Assembly: GCA_965661115.1 (NCBI GenBank)
Contig: CBFICO010000024.1
Span: forward strand, 1-24,489
Source of the DNA: UBA6770 sp965661115
GTDB lineage: Bacteria; Bacteroidota; Bacteroidia; Flavobacteriales_G; Salibacteraceae
Length of the DNA stretch: 24,489 bases
Reading direction: 5' to 3'
In this document: positions 7,627 through 16,185 of the stretch, piece by piece
Numbering within the stretch: position 1 is the stretch's first letter
Layout: every line of letters starts with the position of its first letter
Translations under genes and position numbers: made by a program
The notes under the pieces: model-generated
What the model saw: only the letters and a program-made list of their open reading frames with translations
What the model was told of the DNA's origin: nothing
Database searches by the model: none

Positions 7627-8318
7627 TTAAACCGCAAAGTTATTGGGGTTTATGGACCAATCGTAGTTAAGAAATTCAATATTTGGATTTGAATCTGGCC
7701 CTANNNNNNNNNNGGCCCTATCAATTTATACGATTTAAGCATAGCTCTAATTCCAGAAAAGCCTCCAAAATCCGCTAAGTACCAAAAGCAAAGCCTAGGA
7801 ACTTTTACCGATTTACCACCATCCATTTCCAAAACACTTTCTTCTAGATAGTTTAAGGTGGATTGATTGAGTTGATCTTCAACTTCGGACTGATTATATT
7901 CCATAATTGGAGGGCAACTATTTGCCCCATAATTCAATGCAAAATGAATTCTGTAATCAGTTTCATGTAGTCTAGCGTTCTTTTCGAATACACTCGGTTT
8001 AATGTTCTCGATGTAACCCAGCGATAGCTTTAGTTTAGATCACCTAAGAATTCCGTGTTCAATTTCATCTAAGCTCAAACAAACATCTTTAAAACAAGCG
8101 AGTTTAACTTTATAGTTTAGTTTAAATACTTTATATAACTCACTTTAAAAGATACCGTTATATAAGTTTATCCAAAGAACTTTTTTAAGCTCATCATTTT
8201 TTAGTTAATTGAATATTTCCTCATTGGAAACCTTCTTAAAGTCCGAGAAAGCATTAACAAGACAAACACCTTTTCTGGCAGCATGTATAAAATTAAACGA
8301 AAGCTCTAGCAAATTCAT
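7627..8318 (-). pseudogene. DUF547-family protein, broken by three stops and containing the N gap
   Basis: Reading leftwards from ATG 8318, one frame gives a recognisable DUF547 protein. It includes KKVLWINLYNGIF, SLDEIEHGILR, DYRIHFALNYGANSCPPI and the closing IEFLNYDWSINPN. Family members usually have LNCGAxSCPPI, so the Cys before GA is Tyr here. The frame is interrupted by TAA at 8207-8205, TAA at 8147-8145 and TGA at 8042-8040. Glutamine fits the family well at the second (WINxYNxxxQ) and arginine at the third (ILRR). The frame then meets the N gap at 7704-7713 and ends at TAA 7629-7627. Removing the gap and one copy of a 7-bp duplicated flank rejoins ...YKLIG to PDSNPNIEFL in frame. Function of the family is unknown; it sits between doxX-like and ytxJ genes. 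Confidence 0.85.
7704..7713. other. Assembly gap (10 Ns) with 7-bp overlap of its flanks
   Basis: GGCCCTA lies directly left (7697-7703) and directly right (7714-7720) of the Ns. The two contig ends probably overlap, so the gap is artificial and the true sequence is likely 17 bases shorter. Confidence 0.85.
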
Positions 8319-8339
8319 ACAACAAAAGTGAATTATGCC

Positions 8340-8357
8340 AATACACTTTAGTGTATT
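8340..8357. promoter_or_regulatory. Perfect inverted repeat between doxX-like and DUF547 genes
   Basis: AATACACT-TT-AGTGTATT forms an 8-bp perfect dyad with a 2-bp centre, in the 55 bases between the DoxX-like stop and the DUF547 start. Its size and position suit a repressor operator for the downstream ytxJ unit. No T-run follows on the minus strand, so a terminator is less likely. Function is inferred from form only. Confidence 0.45.
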
Positions 8358-8373
8358 AGAGGCGACAAAAGGC

Positions 8374-9735
8374 TTATTGAATCAGCTCTTTTAGCTCAAG
8401 AGGTGCCGGTAAATCATTGTAATGCCATTTTTTTACCACTACTCCATTTTCTAAATAAACCAATCCTGGGTTTGAGCGAATTATGGTTTTAAGCACGGTA
8501 GCATCACCGTTCCAAAAATCAAAAGCGAGTTGATGTTTGTGTCTAAAGTCGTTTAACTCGTTATACCCCGTTGCTGTAATTCCAACAAACAGTGTTCCTG
8601 CAGTTTTTGCTACCTCGTTCAACGCAACTAAATCCGCTTGTGGTTTTCCGCTTGTTTTTTCTATATCGTAGGCTATAACCATAAAGGCTTTATGTGCTGA
8701 AAGCAGCTCAGAGGTTTTGTCGTTCCCTTCTTCGTCCATAATGAAGAAATCGTGAATTTGCGGCTCGTATCCATCTTGCAGTTTAACTTGTTTGGTTAAG
8801 TCAGAGTTCATTTCGTAATCCTTGTTCTCCCACCATTTTCCGTCAATGTATTCCTTGTCAGTCATTTCTTTAAGCTCACCCGTTTGATTGTTTACCAACG
8901 TATAGATATAGCCAAAAGTTGGCGGCTCCAAACCAAGCTCTTCAGCGGTTTTCATACCTTCTGTAATGCTTTTTCCTTCTGCGTATGGTCTGTAATCTTT
9001 AACCGGCAAGTGATTTATGCACCAAAATGAAAAGCCCATGGCTAAAACAAAAACCCAAGCAGCTGTTGGCCATTCTGCTCGTTTGATGTGGAGTAATTGT
9101 CTTGCTGCAATAAAACCTCCATACCCGATAATGGTAAATAACATTGGAAAAGACCAGCCAAATACCCAACTAAAGAACGCAACAAAAACCAACGAAAGCG
9201 GCATAAAAACTTGATCGTCGCTCATTTTATTGGGTTTAATTTTTCCTTGAAAAAAGAAAATTGGAAGAATAAACACCAACAGCACCATGTCTTTAGCAAA
9301 CGACTCCCAAGGTGTTAAGCTCCGACCAACGCTTCCTTTCATGGCATCGCCAAAACAACCACAATCGGTAACACAAGTAACTGACTTTTGAACCTCTACT
9401 CCATTTTCAATTACGGTGTAAGTTCCTTGTGGATCGCAGGTTGCCGTGTACGCCGTAAGCCAACCAAAAAACAGCGTTAAAATTAGTAATGACCATGAAG
9501 CCAAACGAATTTTAGCACCAAATAAAACAGCGAATCCAAGAACGATTTCTGCCACACACGCCGCAATGGCCAGCGTTAAGGCCCAAGGCTCCAAAAACGG
9601 TAAGTTTAATGCGCTTTCGGCAAAGTACTCCTCTAATTTGTATGAAAAACCAAGTGGGTCGTTGGCTTTTATTAAGCCACTTTCAATGAATAATGAACCA
9701 ACAAATAACCTAGAAAAGCCTAATATATACTTCAT
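8374..9735 (-). CDS. DoxX-like/BT_3928-family membrane protein with cysteine-rich loop and thioredoxin-like C-terminus
   Basis: The 453-residue protein begins with DoxX/MauE-type membrane helices (FSRLFVGSLFIESGLIKANDP, a common start of this group), with about seven to eight hydrophobic helices in the first 250 residues. A loop holding CVTDCGCFGD (Cys121, 125, 127), plus Cys100, resembles the redox-active cysteines of MauE/DoxX proteins. The C-terminal 190 residues are soluble. They have a thioredoxin-like outline (KAFMVIAYDIEKT, LFVGITATG, NPGLVYLENGVVVKKW) but lack a CxxC at the usual position. Related Bacteroidota proteins are annotated BT_3928 family; a role in envelope redox balance is plausible but unproven. 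It is the first gene of its cluster after the MbnP-like gene (76 bases away). Confidence 0.8.
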   Translation of the reverse strand: MKYILGFSRLFVGSLFIESGLIKANDPLGFSYKLEEYFAESALNLPFLEPWALTLAIAACVAEIVLGFAVLFGAKIRLASWSLLILTLFFGWLTAYTATCDPQGTYTVIENGVEVQKSVTCVTDCGCFGDAMKGSVGRSLTPWESFAKDMVLLVFILPIFFFQGKIKPNKMSDDQVFMPLSLVFVAFFSWVFGWSFPMLFTIIGYGGFIAARQLLHIKRAEWPTAAWVFVLAMGFSFWCINHLPVKDYRPYAEGKSITEGMKTAEELGLEPPTFGYIYTLVNNQTGELKEMTDKEYIDGKWWENKDYEMNSDLTKQVKLQDGYEPQIHDFFIMDEEGNDKTSELLSAHKAFMVIAYDIEKTSGKPQADLVALNEVAKTAGTLFVGITATGYNELNDFRHKHQLAFDFWNGDATVLKTIIRSNPGLVYLENGVVVKKWHYNDLPAPLELKELIQ

Positions 9736-9811
9736 ACAAATCCTATTTAGGCTGTAAAATTAGACAAGGAATAGTCAGTAGAAATTCCTTTAACAAACCT
9801 TTATTAATTAC

Positions 9812-10726
9812 CTATTCGTAAGTTACTCCTTTAAACGAGATATTGTTTGCCAAATTGGTTTGCAAGGTTCTTGAATACTCGAGCTGTTGAAGCCCGCTGG
9901 TGTGCGATTGTCCTTCCTTTGTAGCAATATTTAATCCTTCAAAAAGTTTAGAAACATCTAACTCTAAATTGACATGAGTGGTTACTCCTTCTTTCACTTC
10001 AAAGTCTCCAGTATTTAAAATCACCTGGCGGTATAAATCGCTAAAACCGGTGTGATAAAAGAAAGGTCTATCATAAACTCCATTGCTGTCGGTATCTACA
10101 GAGCCTTCTAAAGAGGTAAACTTATATTTCGATTCCCACGTCCAATCCATACCGGTGTAAAGTGCATTTAATGGATGGTCTGAAGGATAGTCATTGGGTC
10201 TATACTCTTCGTTAAATACCGGATCAACTCCACATCCTAAATAAATCTTATTGTATGTCCCAGCTTGAGCTTCTCCTTCAACAACATTATCGTACAATAT
10301 TCTGGTTTGGCTTAGGAAAGTTGATGTATCCAAATCAATAAGATCCACATCAGCAATTTCTATCCGTGAAAAACTTCTGGTTCCAAACAGCACATTTGAT
10401 ACGTAAAACTTGAAAAATGTAAACTCAAGGTCTCTTCCTCTATCATCTTTATAATTTCTATTTAAGAAAACACGCTCACCATCAATAACTGGAGTTATGG
10501 TTATCTCAATTTTTTGAAATTTAGACGCAGAGCAAGTATCGCAGGGCTTTACACCGCCAGTATCAATCACAATTGGGTCGTCTCCGTAAACACACAATGA
10601 ATTGTACTTTGCCGCTGGATCGTAATTTTTAGCCTCTGGGTCTGTACACCCTTCCTTTGGTTTAGTACAAGAGAAAAGGGTTACTAAACTCAATGAAAGG
10701 AATATTATGATTTTTAACTGTGTCAT
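9812..10726 (-). CDS. MbnP-family lipoprotein
   Basis: The ATG at 10726 is chosen because it starts a lipoprotein signal (MTQLKIIIFLSLSLVTLFSC, lipidated Cys20). The open frame extends 11 codons further upstream without signal features. After the lipobox comes CTDPEAKNYDPAAKYNSLC, a short Cys-bounded Asp-rich motif common in Bacteroidota secreted proteins. An MbnP-like domain follows, with the typical LEFTFFKFYVSNVLF and DVDLIDLD blocks and a C-terminal GVTTHVNLELDVSKLF strand. MbnP was named from methanobactin operons and is associated with copper-related cell-surface functions. No MbnH/MauG-like di-haem partner lies in this window, so a copper role here is inference. Mature length is 285 residues. 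Confidence 0.8.
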   Translation of the reverse strand: MTQLKIIIFLSLSLVTLFSCTKPKEGCTDPEAKNYDPAAKYNSLCVYGDDPIVIDTGGVKPCDTCSASKFQKIEITITPVIDGERVFLNRNYKDDRGRDLEFTFFKFYVSNVLFGTRSFSRIEIADVDLIDLDTSTFLSQTRILYDNVVEGEAQAGTYNKIYLGCGVDPVFNEEYRPNDYPSDHPLNALYTGMDWTWESKYKFTSLEGSVDTDSNGVYDRPFFYHTGFSDLYRQVILNTGDFEVKEGVTTHVNLELDVSKLFEGLNIATKEGQSHTSGLQQLEYSRTLQTNLANNISFKGVTYE

Positions 10727-10833
10727 AATGGTATTATTAATCAATGCTGAACCGCCCAAAAGTGAGAACGTGAACCAAGTGTAAAATTAATACCTACTTA
10801 AGGAACTTTCGGTGTAAACCATCACAAATTGCA

Positions 10834-11532
10834 TTAAAGTAATGACTCTAGTTCTTTTAAATGAAATATTCTATTTCCAGACAATTGAGCAAACTCTCTA
10901 TGTGGATCAAAATGAATGGTTTCCCAACCTGCTTCTTTTCCACCGTTAATATCCGCCTCTATGTCGTCCCCTATTATTAAACAATCTTTTGCCTGTGCGT
11001 TGGTTAGTTCTTGCGCATAATTAAAAATTTGTTGGTGTGGCTTTTTAGCTTTTGCCGCTTCGCTTGTGATAATAGCATCAAAATAATCGAGCAGCTTAGA
11101 TTCCCGCAATTTTATGTATTGGACTTCCTCAAACCCATTCGTTATAATGTGCAACGCATACTTCTGCTGCAAGTATTTCAGAATTTCATGACTATGGTCA
11201 AATAACCCCACTTTGTATGGGCTGTGTTTCACGTAATAATCGCCTATACTATTTCCAATCGACTCATCGGCAATTCCGAATAAACTGAGCACTTTTAAAA
11301 ACCTACCGCTTCTCAGCTTTTCTTTTGAAAGCAATCCTTTGCGGTATGCGTCCCACATTTGTTCATTTATGCGCTCGTAGCTCACTATAAAATCCATTGC
11401 CGATCGCACACCTTTGTTGGCTAAACCGTATTCATTATAAATTTCTGTCAGCACCTCTCTACTGTTAGATTTAAAGTCCCAAAGGGTTCTATCTAAATCG
11501 AAAAAAATGTGCCTGATATTTGAAAAACTCAT
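10834..11532 (-). CDS. yjjG: HAD-superfamily phosphatase, YjjG-like
   Basis: The 232-residue protein has all four HAD motifs: the nucleophile and acid in FFDLDRTLWDF (Asp12, Asp14), the Ser/Thr motif in HIITNGF, the lysine in AKAKKPHQQIF and the acidic motif in LIIGDDIEADI. The C1 helical cap (about 20-95), the DRTLWDF start and the TNGFEEVQ segment fit the YjjG subgroup, which dephosphorylates nucleoside monophosphates including non-canonical pyrimidines. It has no signal peptide. It is divergent from ribD, with 59 bases between the starts. Exact substrate specificity cannot be read from sequence. Confidence 0.88.
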   Translation of the reverse strand: MSFSNIRHIFFDLDRTLWDFKSNSREVLTEIYNEYGLANKGVRSAMDFIVSYERINEQMWDAYRKGLLSKEKLRSGRFLKVLSLFGIADESIGNSIGDYYVKHSPYKVGLFDHSHEILKYLQQKYALHIITNGFEEVQYIKLRESKLLDYFDAIITSEAAKAKKPHQQIFNYAQELTNAQAKDCLIIGDDIEADINGGKEAGWETIHFDPHREFAQLSGNRIFHLKELESLL

Positions 11533-11560
11533 ACGCTGAATTACTGTTGTTTTTATGGAC

Positions 11561-11587
11561 TTGCGGCAAATTAAATCAATAGATTTG
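11561..11587 (+). promoter_or_regulatory. Candidate promoter of the ribD operon
   Basis: TTG at 11561-11563 is followed after 16 bases by TAGATTTG (11580-11587), an exact TAnnTTTG box. Transcription would start near 11594, almost at the proposed GTG start codons, implying a leaderless message or use of the later ATG at 11620. Confidence 0.4.
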
Positions 11588-11591
11588 AGCT

Positions 11592-12635
11592 GTGGTGACC
11601 CAACAAGATAAAAGGTTTATGAAGCGCTGTTTTCAGCTTGCTAAAAAAGGAGCGGGAAATGTTGCACCTAACCCTTTGGTTGGAGCTGTAATTGTGCACA
11701 ACGACAAAATAATTGGAGAAGGTTATCACCGAAAATTTGGCGATTTACACGCTGAACCCAACGCAGTTAATAGCGTTACAGACAAATCTTTACTTCCACA
11801 TAGCACACTTTACGTAAACTTGGAGCCATGCAACCATTTTGGCAACACCCCTCCTTGTGCCGATTTAGTGGTAAAAAGCAATTTTAAGCGAGTAGTAATC
11901 TGTAACAGCGACCCAAACCCAAAAGTAAACGGGTCTGGGATTGAAAAAATCCAAAAAGCGGGTATTGAAGTAGAATCTGGAGTTTTTGAAAAAGAAGGAT
12001 TAGAATTGAATAAACGGTTTTTTAGTGCTCAAATCAATAATAGACCTTACATAGTTTTAAAATGGGCACAAACCGCAGATGGTTTCATCAATCATTTAAA
12101 ACCGCAAAAAGCACTTAAGATTAGTAGTTTTTTGAACCAGCAATTAGTCCATAAATGGCGATCAGAAGAAGCCGGAATATTAATCGGCGCCAAAACATTG
12201 CTCAACGATAAACCAAAACTTGATGTCCGTCTTACATCAGGTACCAAACCTACTCCGATTGTCTTAAGCACTAGAGCTGAAGATTTAACTACTTTGTTTT
12301 GGAAAGACCGAAAAGCTATTTTAATTGCGCCTGCCAAGCCTGTTCATTTACCTGAGAATATTGAGTTTATCTCCAGTAAAGAAGGACTTGATAATGCTCT
12401 CCATCTGCTTTTGAAGCATGGAATTGCATCAATATTAGTTGAAGGAGGTGCTAAAACCTTGAAAGAATTTATTGATAAAAACTTATGGGATGAAGCTCGC
12501 GTATATAGGGGTTCACATACTATTTCAGAAGGTGTAAAAGCTCCACGTTTAGAAGGCAATAAAATTAATTTTGAATCGGGCTCAGCGATTGATAAATTAA
12601 CTTTCTACAAAAACACATACCACGCAAATGATTGA
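11592..12635 (+). CDS. ribD: Bifunctional riboflavin biosynthesis deaminase/reductase RibD
   Basis: The 347-residue protein carries out two successive steps of riboflavin synthesis: deamination of diaminohydroxyphosphoribosylaminopyrimidine, then reduction of the ribosyl side chain. The N-terminal zinc deaminase shows APNPLVGAVIV, the HAE motif (His53, Glu55) and two zinc cysteines in LEPCNHFGNTPPC (Cys80, Cys89). The C-terminal reductase shows RPYIVLKWAQTADGFI, SEEAGILIGAKTLLNDKP and ILVEGGAKTL. I use GTG 11592; GTG 11595 is equally possible. ATG 11620 would remove part of the first helix seen in homologues, although the promoter position leaves this open. Its last 8 bases overlap the next gene's start. 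Confidence 0.93.
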   Translation: MVTQQDKRFMKRCFQLAKKGAGNVAPNPLVGAVIVHNDKIIGEGYHRKFGDLHAEPNAVNSVTDKSLLPHSTLYVNLEPCNHFGNTPPCADLVVKSNFKRVVICNSDPNPKVNGSGIEKIQKAGIEVESGVFEKEGLELNKRFFSAQINNRPYIVLKWAQTADGFINHLKPQKALKISSFLNQQLVHKWRSEEAGILIGAKTLLNDKPKLDVRLTSGTKPTPIVLSTRAEDLTTLFWKDRKAILIAPAKPVHLPENIEFISSKEGLDNALHLLLKHGIASILVEGGAKTLKEFIDKNLWDEARVYRGSHTISEGVKAPRLEGNKINFESGSAIDKLTFYKNTYHAND

Positions 12636-14732
12636 AAGCATAAGTCGTTATTTTAAGCTCGTTTTCACTGTTTTCGGTGTAGTTTTTTCAATTTACTCTT
12701 TTGCTCAAAACGAAGATTACGAAGCATTCATGGGTGAGCTTGCATTGAAGATTGATGTTTCAACCCTAAAGCAAAACCCTGTTGTGAGTTACGCCGAGTC
12801 AGATAGCGTGTTTAATAGTTTAGATCACTTTGTCGATAGTAGTTTTAAAGCCAACTATTTTAATGTTTTAGGACAATTAAATTTTGATCAAGGTGACTAT
12901 GCTTTGGCATTGGAGTACTATTTAACCGCTTTAGACTTTACCACGGCTGGCAAAAACGACCGAATGATTGCCAAGCTTAATATTGATATTGGCAATGTAT
13001 ATTATAAAAATGACGATCTTAAAGCGGCATCTAAAAAATATGAAATAGCAAGAGCACTGGCATTGTCAGAAAAGGCAAAAGATTTAGCCGCTACAGCCGC
13101 AAATAATATTGGCTTGGTGCATTTAGCAAATAATCGTATTGAAGAAGCTCAAAGCTTGTTCATCGAAGGCTATGAACTAAGAAAAGAGCTCAAAAACAGT
13201 TATTTGCAAGCTCACAGCCTACAGTACATGGGCATGCTTCAACTAAAACAAAATCAATCCGAAAAAGCCATTGAGTTCTACTCGCAAGCATTACAGCTTT
13301 TAAAAAATACCAATGAAGATGAGCAACGAGTTTTAAAACTGAAAGTGAGTGTGTCAAATGACTTGTGCTGCGCACTGATAGCAAACGAAAAAAAAGATCT
13401 AGCCTTTAAACAGACAATGACTTCTAAAGCTGCTCTTGAAGAGGTTGAAGATCATCATTTCTATGCAGCTAGTTTGCATCAGTTGGCAAACATTTATAAT
13501 AAGCTAAACAAAAGGAATGAAAGCATAGAAAGCTGTATCGGGCTTATTGAATTGGCAGGAATTGAAAGCTATTTTGAACTACTTCAAAAGGCATATGCTC
13601 TGCTCTCAACTCTTGAGGAAGAGCGTGGAAATCATAAAAAGGCAATTGATTGCTCTAGAAAAAGTGATCGTATAAAAACCAAGCTCAGAAATAGCCTGAC
13701 CGATAAAAAGCTGGCAAACGAACGTTACGCTCAGAAAGTATTAGGTAATAAAAAGCTGCTGCAATTAACTGAACGAGAAGCAGAGTTAAGAGCCAAAGAA
13801 CTATCAACTCAGCAGCGTGTTACAGAACTACTTACACTAATTGTAATAATGGGACTTATTGCGGTAATTAGTTTATTGTACAGCAACAGAGCCAAACAGA
13901 AATCAAACAAACAGCTAATTGCAACCAACAACCTTGACGAAAAACAAAACAAAGCAATTAGAGACTCGCAATCTGAGCTCCAAAAAGCAAAAACATTACT
14001 AGAAGAAAAAGTAGAAGAGCTGGAAGCTTTAACCAAAGACAACATCATTTGCTGGGTATAGTTGCTCATAATTTACGTACACCGCTCAACTCAATTCTAG
14101 GACTTAATGATTTAATTGGTATGGAGTTGAGTTCTATTGATAATCCAAATTCAAAAGAAGCAATTGAGCACATTGACATCAGTAAAGAAATGATGCATAA
14201 AATGCTCAACATGATTGATCAGATTCTTGAAAATCAAAAAGTTGGGGCTGATGAACTTAAATCTAAAATTGAATCTATTAATGTGGATGTATTCATAAAT
14301 AAAATCATTGCCAGACACGCTGACTGGGCAAATAAGAAAAACATCAGCGTTCAGTTCGAGAATAAACCATCGTTGCAAACCATAAACTCAGATTCAGGAT
14401 TGTTAGATCAGATAATTTCTAACCTGTTAAGTAATGCTATTAAATATTCTAACCCTAACTCTGAGGTTATAATTGGCGTGGATGACAAAACCACGGTAAA
14501 CACTATTTCAGTTAGTGATAATGGCCTTGGATTTACCGAAGAAGATCAGAAAAAAATATATCAACCCTACCAGCGGTTAAACGCTACTCCTAAAGCTGGC
14601 GAAAGCAGTTTTGGACTAGGTCTCTCATCAGTGAAGAAAATTGCCGATGCATTGGGTCATAAAATAAACATTAAAACCGCTGCTGATATGGGATCAACTT
14701 TCACTATTAACATTTCAAAAAAAGCATTTTGA
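12628..14732 (+). pseudogene. TPR-containing sensor histidine kinase, split by one frameshift
   Basis: The first frame (12628-14061) encodes a signal peptide (ending IYSFAQ), several TPR repeats (about residues 50-330, e.g. YYLTALDFTTAGKNDRMIAK), a transmembrane helix (LTLIVIMGLIAVISLLY, about 405-420) and a coiled coil. The second frame carries the kinase core from about 14040: the phospho-acceptor His in IVAHNLRTPLNSILGL, N-box NLLSNAIKYSN, G1 SDNGLGF and G2 GLGLSSV. It ends at TGA 14732. The junction is at 14038-14045, where one missing base would convert ...LTKD into the expected HHLLGIVAHNLR. There is no long homopolymer here, so it may be a real mutation, although the rest of both halves is well preserved. 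This architecture is common in Bacteroidota. It overlaps ribD and the EamA gene. Confidence 0.85.
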
Positions 14733-15583
14733 TTTGGATTATAATTAGTGTTCTAACTGCTTCCCTCCTATTTGTCATATTTAAATTATTTGATGCATAC
14801 TCAGTAGATAGATATACTGTCGTAGTCTTTAATTACTTTTTTGCTGCCTCTACTGGGCTTATAGTTTTTTCAATTCCTTTTCAACAAGCAATATCTTGTA
14901 AGTCCTGTACACTCTTTTCATTGATTTTGGGCGCAGTTTTTATTTCGTTGTTTAATCTTCTTGCAATTGTAACTAAAGAAAACGGCGCAGCAGTTTCTGT
15001 TTTATCGAATAAAATGGCTTTTGTTGTCCCTGTAGTTCTTTCAGTTTTTGTCTTTAATGAAACTGTTTCTGCTATTCAAATTATTGCAATAATCTTGGGT
15101 GTCGTTGGACTTTATTTAGCGGTAAAACCTAATCACAGCAACTCTCAGCACTCTGGAGACCTAAAATGGCCACTCATTTTGTTTCTAGGTAGTGGACTAC
15201 TCGATGTTCTATTAAAAATAGGCGAAAAGTATATTTTGGACGAGTGGTCTTCACCTACGCTTACAGTCGGAATATTTTGCTCAGCCTTTGTGATAGGCTC
15301 TGGATATGGCCTATTAAACAAGAACTTACAACTCAATCAAAAAAACCTTCTTTGGGGTGCCTTATTGGGAATTCCTAATTTCTTTTCAATTTATTTTTTG
15401 TTTGAGGCAATTAAATCTTTTTCAGATCAATCAGCTGTAATTTTTCCAGTGAATAACGTCGGAATTATTGCTTGTACTTCATTAGTTGCACTAATCTTCT
15501 TTAAAGAAAAGATGAGCAAAACCAATTATGCTGGTTTAGTGTTTTGTTTGCTTGCTATTTTAATGTTGGTATTCTATAGCTAA
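14729..15583 (+). CDS. EamA/DMT-superfamily transporter
   Basis: The 284-residue protein is almost entirely hydrophobic, with about ten predicted membrane helices in two EamA repeats. The first half ends VVPVVLSVFVFNETVSAIQ and the second VALIFFKEKMSKTNYAGLV. The acidic residue before the last helix pair in each half (FNE, FKE) is typical of drug/metabolite transporters. The start is TTG 14729-14731, overlapping the kinase TGA as TTGA. The next ATG-like options would remove the first helix. Its TAA overlaps the next gene's ATG (TAATG). The substrate is unknown. It sits in a tightly packed operon with no obvious metabolic link to its neighbours. Confidence 0.88.
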   Translation: MIWIIISVLTASLLFVIFKLFDAYSVDRYTVVVFNYFFAASTGLIVFSIPFQQAISCKSCTLFSLILGAVFISLFNLLAIVTKENGAAVSVLSNKMAFVVPVVLSVFVFNETVSAIQIIAIILGVVGLYLAVKPNHSNSQHSGDLKWPLILFLGSGLLDVLLKIGEKYILDEWSSPTLTVGIFCSAFVIGSGYGLLNKNLQLNQKNLLWGALLGIPNFFSIYFLFEAIKSFSDQSAVIFPVNNVGIIACTSLVALIFFKEKMSKTNYAGLVFCLLAILMLVFYS

Positions 15584-16185
15584 TGGAAAACGACTTGTTT
15601 ATCATACAGAAAAACGCCAAAAGTCTTTTTAAGGATAAAGGCTCAAAACATTTTGGCTATAGCTACAAAATAAATTCTATTGAAGAGGTTAAAGAAATTG
15701 TTGCTGACCTAAGAAAAACAAACTCAAAAGCCAATCACGTTTGTTATGCATATCGATTAATACAAAACAATAGGATTGAAGAATTTTCAACAGACGCTGG
15801 CGAACCAAGCAATTCGGCAGGAGCACCAATTCTTGGTCAATTAAAATCATTTAAAGTAATTAATACGTTGGTATGTGTGGTCAGGTATTTTGGCGGCACT
15901 AAGCTCGGAGTATCTGGTTTAATTAATGCCTACAAAACAACTGCTCAGGAGGTTATAGAGCTCTCTGGAAAGCAGAAATTTGAACGCTTGTATTTCCTTA
16001 AGCTCAACATTTCCGATCAAAATCTTGGCATTGTGCTTAGCTTTTTATCGAAGGAAAACATAGAAATAAGCAATCAAGACTATTCGAACGAGTACATTAT
16101 TACCGTTAAAACAAATGGTGACGAGTTGAATAAAATAAAAGCTAAATTTGAGAGCCTTGTAAAGCTCTCATGGGAAGAAATTTAA
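15583..16185 (+). CDS. yigZ: YigZ/IMPACT-family protein
   Basis: The 200-residue protein has the family's N-terminal UPF0029 domain and C-terminal DUF1949-like domain. The signature is seen as HVCYAYRL, DAGEPSNSAGAPIL and VVRYFGGTKLGVSGLINAY (residues about 50-125). Eukaryotic IMPACT regulates the Gcn2 translation-stress kinase; bacterial YigZ is of unproved function, with suggested roles in ribosome or nucleic-acid contacts. The start is fixed by the 1-base overlap with the EamA stop. The end overlaps the peptidase gene by 16 bases in a different frame. Confidence 0.92.
   Translation: MENDLFIIQKNAKSLFKDKGSKHFGYSYKINSIEEVKEIVADLRKTNSKANHVCYAYRLIQNNRIEEFSTDAGEPSNSAGAPILGQLKSFKVINTLVCVVRYFGGTKLGVSGLINAYKTTAQEVIELSGKQKFERLYFLKLNISDQNLGIVLSFLSKENIEISNQDYSNEYIITVKTNGDELNKIKAKFESLVKLSWEEI

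Noticed and set aside
1..8318. Genome-wide reassignment of TAA/TAG to glutamine
   Set aside because: Neighbouring intact genes (sod, dnaA, rpsA, ytxJ, ribD) end at TAA or TGA at the expected protein ends and use CAA/CAG for Gln, and one DUF547 stop is TGA at an Arg position. A general recoding does not fit.
10727..10759. Longer start for the MbnP-like gene
   Set aside because: The ATG at 10726 begins a clean lipoprotein signal, while the extra 11 residues add polar sequence before it.
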